Below the pieces are notes generated by a model. That model worked only from the letters and a program-made list of their open reading frames with translations. It was not told the origin of the DNA and did not search any database. 64,000 nt of DNA, taken from Sesamum alatum. Lineage: Eukaryota > Streptophyta > Magnoliopsida > Lamiales > Pedaliaceae. This document shows, in pieces, positions 58,943 to 64,000 of this stretch (position 1 is the first letter of the stretch; every line of letters begins with the position of its first letter). The stretch lies in contig JACGWO010000011.1 of NCBI GenBank assembly GCA_034509735.1, positions 20,506,979 through 20,570,978 on the forward strand. The letters are read 5' to 3'. The position numbers were made by a program, and so were the translations under genes.

Positions 58943-59700
58943 ATTGCCATCAAATTGTGTGATTTTTTTTTTTTTTTGTTTAATTACATTTGTTTATACT
59001 AAGTGCCATGCTGGTATTGCAGGTTTTATTGCTATGTATGCTACCCTTGCAAGCCGAGATGTCGACTGCTGGCTCATTCCAGAGTCACCTTTCTATCTTG
59101 AAGGAGCTGGTGGACTTCTTGAATACATAGAGAAGAGAATAAAAGAAAACCGGCATATGGTGATTGTCATGGCTAAAGGTGCAGGGCAGGAGCTACTTTC
59201 CGACATTGCACGGCCGGTAAATCAACAAGATGCTTTAGGAAACAAACTTCTCCAAGACATTGGACCGTGGATTGTACAAAAGATCAAGGTTGATTTACTT
59301 TTGTCCTTCTCTTTTTAGCTTTGAGCCCAATGAAAACCATAATCGAGACATGAAATGCTAAATGGTTGCATTTGATTTACAGGATTATTTCTCCAACAAA
59401 AGAAAGATGCATGTCAATCTGAAATACATAGGTTCGTACTAAGCAAATTTTGCTCTTTTACGAATGATCGATGAAGTGAAGCTAGAAACAATTTCTCTAA
59501 CATGACATTGATTTTTTTCTTTTTTCCTTTTTTCTCACAGATCCAACATATATGATCCGGGCTAATTCTAGCAATGCGTCTGACAACGTCTACGGCACAC
59601 TTCTTGCTAAAAGTTGCACGGCAAGTAGTGTAAATTTATATCTTATAATTAACAGAAGGCCTTCATAGAGGTTATTCAGATTCTTGATGAAACTAGTCTA
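58943..59700 (+). pseudogene. PFK: Truncated PFK copy: exons 10-12 with deletion to the 3' UTR
   Basis: Begins in intron 9 text (GTTTAATTACATTTGTTTAT) and continues with exon 10 (59023-59288, 266 nt, open), exon 11 (59383-59431) and the first ~75 nt of exon 12 (from 59541). Near 59614 the exon jumps straight into PFK 3' UTR text (AAGTAGTGTAAATTTATA), deleting the rest of exon 12, intron 12 and exon 13. Exon 10 shows [11 protein letters not shown] where functional kinases have AEGAGQ, and [10 protein letters not shown] for [10 protein letters not shown]. No exons 1-9 are nearby. Clearly non-functional. Confidence 0.9.
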
Positions 59701-60885
59701 ATAAATACGCATTTGATGCATAATTCTTAATATTTTAGTATTGATTTTTTTTTTCTTTTTCCTTCCATAGATAATTCATAAATAAGTAAAAGATTTTAAT
59801 GAGAAATTTTTTATGAAAATATTGATATCCAAACTTGATTATGAAAATGAACTCCAATCCAATATTTATGCATTTGGCTCTTCAAATGGACGGTAAAGAT
59901 TAATCTTAATGATGTAATGATAAGCTTTTAGAAACTCTTTCAAAAATATTTTAAATACTATAAAAGCTTCTAGATTTATACATAAAACTTTTGGAAAACT
60001 TCTCTCAACTTTTATATTTGTCTATCACCTTGCATCTACAAACTTCGGTATTTATATAAAATATTTTAAACTTTTTTAACATTCTTAATTTCATGTTGCA
60101 TTTATAGTAATTTTAATATTAACCTCTACTCCGTCGTAAACCCTTTAAAATGGTTATTTTGGAAGTTGTTCATATATGTATATTTCTTTTGATTTTTTCT
60201 AGAAGAATGAACAATAAAAATAAATATACTATCAGTTCAATATGTTTAAAATTCAAAAACATTGAGCAATAATGTAAGAGAGGGAGAGGGAGATGACATT
60301 CATGTTCAACTGACTTGGGTATAAAGTAAATTATTCATGATAGAAAGATCATGAGATCAATTCTTATGAAAATTTGTTATGTATAACCTCTATTAAATTT
60401 GCTTTACTTTAGAAAAAATACATAGATATTTGGCATGGTTTCTATAAAAAAGATAATATTATCAAGAATTATAGTATATAAAAGAAGTTTTTCAATTTTG
60501 TCCCACTAATCAATATAATAATAATGCAATAAATATTAATCTAACTTTAAATTATTTTAAAGTTAAATCATAAAATTAATTTAAAAAATCCTCCCCATCT
60601 TTTCATATCCAAGTATATCTTATATAGAAAATTATGAATACTTTTTCATAAAATTTTGTTTACAATATTATATATATCAATATTATTTTAACTTCAATCG
60701 AAGAATCCATTATTCAACTAACCTTATTTTGAATTGAATTCGAGTCTAAAAATTATCTCCAATAGAACAATAAATCATACACCATTAACTACTTACATTC
60801 ATATCTCAATAAAAATCTTAGTAGATATACAGATTCATTTTTTGCCAAATTACTTGTTCAAAAGTTTTGAAATATTATGTAAGGG
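59701..60885. other. AT-rich spacer, no gene seen
   Basis: No coding evidence or clear repeat ends. Confidence 0.5.
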
Positions 60886-60978
60886 TCTATTTGGATTGAT
60901 GGATTTGGATTTGAAGGAAGGATTTGCATAAAGGATTTCAAATGATTCCATTTGAAAAGAATTTGAAATCCATCCATA
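60886..60978. mobile_element. MITE, TTTGGATT family, shortened copy 2
   Basis: GGGTCTATTTGGATTGATGG ... GAATTTGAAATCCATCC matches the ends and inner motifs of 38276-38481 but is shorter. Directly followed by another foldback element. Confidence 0.45.
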
Positions 60979-61435
60979 AGGCTTAAATGCATTTTTGGTC
61001 CCGTAACTTAGGTTGTTTGACATTTTCGTCCTTTACCTTTTTAGGATAGCATTTTGGTCCCTCATCTTTTTTATTTTCATGATTTTAGTCCTTTTTTCGC
61101 CGGAGTTCACCATTATCGCCGGAAAAATGCATGTGCCTCTCATGTGATATTTTTAAATTGGGGTTTTTATTTCTATTGGCCCATTTCTGCAAGCATTTTT
61201 ATCCTTTAACTTTTTAGGGTAGCATTTTGGTCCTATATCTTTTTAATTTTCGCAATTTCGATCCTTTTTATTACCGGAGTTCACCCTTCTCGCCGGTGGA
61301 GGTGAACTCCGCCGAACAAAAGGACTGAAATCACGAAAATTAAAAAGATGTAGGACCACAATGCTATTCTAAAAAGTTAAAGGACGAAAACGCCAAATGA
61401 CCTAAATTACAGGACTAAAAATACGTTTAACCCTA
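60979..61435. mobile_element. Foldback element related to 19874-20272
   Basis: Left GGCTTAAATGCATTTTTGGT and CCCGTAACTTAGG; right end mirrors it with CCTAAATTACAGGACTAAAA then ATACGTTTAACCC. Internal GCCGGAGTTCACC occurs twice, with GGTGAACTCCG inverted. Confidence 0.6.
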
Positions 61436-61437
61436 TT

Positions 61438-61834
61438 TTTAACAAAGTAATGTAATTTACTCATATTTCATAAGTATGAAATATTCTTAAAAAACATTTA
61501 TAAAAAAAATGAGTTTATCTCAATAACTAAAAGGTTTTGCATATGATACTATAATAAATATAATTGTTAGTTAGACTGATTTTTTGAAAAAAAGGTTGGT
61601 AGATTTAGAGCAAAGCCGGACTCTTGTTGAGTATATGGTTAACTCTTTTGACTTGTCAGAGAATTTAACAATCTTAAAAAGAAGTCCACTTAAAAGATGA
61701 CTCTATTGAGATGAAGAGTAAGAATGTATCGTTGTTTCATCCTCCACAAAATATTCAATTTGATCAAAGGGACCCGATCTACGTACTAATAAATCAAACA
61801 CAATTTTCATTAGATCGAAATATTATGAGTCAAC
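61438..61834 (+). repeat. ~400-bp direct repeat, copy B
   Basis: Second copy of 58537-58942, including AGAGCAAAGCCGGACTC and CATCCTCCACAAAATATTC. Here no PFK sequence follows. Confidence 0.8.
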
Positions 61835-62572
61835 TTATTATTATTCGATAATACACTCACATAAAATGACGAGTTTTACATCGTCTAACTTGATTACTGT
61901 AGTCCCATCAACGTACCAGTAAATCAACTTCAATTTTTATATAAGCCCACTACCGCCATGAACACCACGTGCTCAGCAAAGTTTGAATTCATGTCATTTA
62001 AGTAAAAATTTGAACACTTAAGCATCATATCACTTTGTTGGTGTAGAAAGAATTCTTTGCAAGAACAATATTTTTGCAAGGCCTTATTCCACTTCGTTTC
62101 CATCGGATTCAAAAGTCACATTCAACGTTTTTTGCAAGAATAATATTTTTGCAAAATCTTGTGTCCTAAGGAGGGTTTCAAAATATTTATGGTTAGTTGT
62201 TTATCAGAGTTAGTAGTGTTCTTACTTTAAAATAGTGAAAATCGTCTTATTTTTGGAGTTAGATTATTGGCATCATTAGTACTCGAGAAACTATTGTCTT
62301 AAAGACAATGAGTGAATCTTTTTACGACTTTCGTTAGTACATAACTACTGCATTGATGTGGGGGCTACCTTAAGAATACGAGAGTTTACACAAATGCCGA
62401 CTTGAACTCGGATATATACGAACTTATGATAATCATGTGATTGTTCTGGATCAATTTTTCAAGTGAAATTGCACAATTTGAGATATCTATAAATACTAGT
62501 TCTTCAGTATGAGATATAATAATCGAATAAACAAAATACACAAATATAAATATTATTTATTATCACATAATA
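61835..62572. other. Spacer, no gene seen
   Basis: Mixed composition; a 60-codon minus frame at 61930-62112 has no recognisable homology. GCAAGAATAATATTTTTGCA-type text occurs twice (about 62058 and 62132). Confidence 0.45.
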
Positions 62573-63100
62573 AGGATACTACAATACACTCTTTTGAAGT
62601 TTGACCTAATTACACATAGACTCAAGATAGTTTGGAAACTTATATCTCGTCCTCTTGATGTTTGTTTTCGTTTAACAAATAGGTTTTCGTTAGTCAACTC
62701 TATCGAGTTTGCTGATATTAGCAAAATAATTGAATGAACATCCATATTTACCTCGATTGACTTATTGCAGGTCAAAAAAATCTTTCTCTGTTCAAATTAC
62801 CATCATACGTCTTTACACGCTAATACATGTAAGAAGGTACATGTTCATCCTTATAAGGATAGTTTGGTTAGAAATATATTTGTTTGACCTGCATTAAGTC
62901 AACAATAAGTCAATTGACAGTAAATATATATTTTTATTTATTTATTTTGCTAATATCAGTAAATTCAGTGAATTTTGACTAACAGAAATATCTATTTCTT
63001 AAACAGAAACAAACTTTAAGGGTATTAGATGTAATTTTTCAAACTACAAGGAATCTACGTGGAATCATATTAAACTTTAGGAAGAAACGGTGTAATTATC
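62573..63100. mobile_element. Foldback element (GTTACACCCC family), copy 2
   Basis: Left GGATACTACAATACACTC and CCTAATTACACATAG; right GGAAGAAACGGTGTAATTAT. Shares TTTGCTAATATCAGTAAATT and AGTGAATTTTGACTAAC with the element at 49300. Confidence 0.45.
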
Positions 63101-63315
63101 ACAAAAACAGTATATTGAAACGTTGGGTGGGGGCGTGTATACGAATTGTCCACATTTTTGCAGCAAATTCAAATTAAGCCAAAGTTCAAGGGCCAGAAGT
63201 GAAAATCACGTTAATTTAAGAACTAAGGACTACGAAATTCCGAATCTCGAATCTGCAATTTCTTCACATCTACAGAAGCATACGGTTGGAAGGGTGTAGG
63301 AAAGAAGCGATCAAC

Positions 63316-63456
63316 ATGGGGATAAGATTCGTACTAATGGTTAACAAGCAAGGGCAGACCCGTCTAGCACAGTACTATGAGTACCTAAACCTTGAGGAAC
63401 GGCGCACCCTCGAAGGTGAAATTGTGCGCAAATGCCTTGCCCGCACTGAGCAACAG
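63316..63456 (+). CDS. AP4S: AP-4 complex sigma subunit, first exon only
   Basis: Encodes 47 residues, MGIRFVLMVNKQGQTRLAQY followed by a segment ending EIVRKCLARTEQQ, then splice donor GTCGCC at 63457. This is the opening of the small (sigma) chain of adaptor complex 4, which forms coats at the trans-Golgi network and sorts cargo towards the vacuole; the sigma/longin fold stabilises the core. The typical protein is about 143 residues, so roughly two thirds lie in exons beyond the right edge. No second exon is found before 64000. The start is the first ATG of the frame in a CDS-like context; an out-of-phase upstream run does not compete. Confidence 0.93.
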
Positions 63457-64000
63457 GTCGCCATCTCTCTCTCTCGTTGTCATTGATGTTTTATCCGTGT
63501 TCCGAATTATTGGGTGGCTGATTGATTTACTTTTAAGCAGATTTGATTGTCTTAGCAAAGTAGGCTGATCGCTGGGAAATTTGTGATTTAATGCTTGATT
63601 CTATGGAGTTGAGATGGTGCAATATGGTTCTTAAATATGTGCGTAAAATTTAGATAAGAAATTCTTTTAAAAGAAGTTGATTGAATTGGTATTGGACAGT
63701 ACTTGGAGGTAATCAAATTGTTAGCTATGTTTGATGATGTAACTTGAGCTTTAGTGCCTGGGACAGACGCTTGATCCACCTGAGATGCACTTTGTGGGTT
63801 TCTTGGTTATGTTTGGGGTGATACAAGTAAACCTAATACGGCAGTTTTCAGCCACTTAATTGGTATTCATAAGATATGAAATTTGAACTCAGTCATGTCT
63901 AAATTGCATTTTTGGGTCGTAGCATTACTGTGTTTGTAGAGAGACTTCATTTTTTAGATGCTTGGTTAATGTGCGTTGCCTTGGTTTTACTTTCTGAAAT
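63457..64000 (+). other. AP4S intron 1 (partial)
   Basis: Intron-like: T-rich, no open frame matching the next AP4S segment. Runs to the window end. Confidence 0.7.

Overview
The window reads as nuclear DNA of a flowering plant, probably a eudicot. Genes are split by short GT-AG introns, intergenic DNA is AT-rich and packed with LTR retrotransposons, foldback/MITE elements and microsatellites, the protein genes are of plant type, and a piece of plant-type mitochondrial nad4L is embedded in one retrotransposon. The species cannot be fixed from the sequence.

Four host loci are visible. (1) The last nine exons of a mitochondrial processing peptidase alpha-subunit (MPP alpha) gene lie on + at 81-6028 and continue off the left edge. 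(2) A complete 13-exon MPP alpha gene lies on - at 34790-27909 (505 codons). The two are a tail-to-tail inverted duplication with exons of identical length. (3) An ATP-dependent 6-phosphofructokinase locus lies on + at 50524-54112; its exons 7-13 are clean but its first exons carry several small indels. A fragment of the same gene (exons 10-12, with exon 13 deleted) recurs at about 58943-59700. (4) The first exon of an AP-4 adaptor sigma subunit gene lies at 63316-63456 and runs off the right edge.

Between and around these genes the DNA is mobile. A Ty1/copia element (7073-13221) has a broken polyprotein; its 3' LTR holds a 233-bp nad4L insert and has lost its last bases. A non-autonomous hAT-like element (13277-16318, 8-bp target duplication) carries a nested ~2.1-kb solo LTR (14112-16191, 5-bp target duplication). 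A decayed CACTA (En/Spm) element (about 20.7-25.07 kb) holds a broken multi-exon Transposase_24-type gene. A foldback element at 35.8-37.0 kb has a mini-Helitron candidate inside it. A non-autonomous Ty3/gypsy derivative (39528-45152) keeps gag pieces and the integrase C-terminus but lacks protease, reverse transcriptase and the integrase core, and is filled with tandem repeats, including an array of GC-rich hairpins. From 45 to 63 kb there are many foldback/MITE elements, a GC-rich island (54.74-56.34 kb) and a pair of ~400-bp direct repeats beside the phosphofructokinase fragment.

The genes are unrelated housekeeping functions (mitochondrial presequence cleavage, glycolysis, trans-Golgi vesicle traffic) and do not form a pathway. 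I see no CRISPR array, no bacterial operon and no tRNA or rRNA gene. The strongest unusual features are the mitochondrial DNA patch inside a retrotransposon LTR, the inverted MPP alpha pair and the repeat-filled gypsy derivative.
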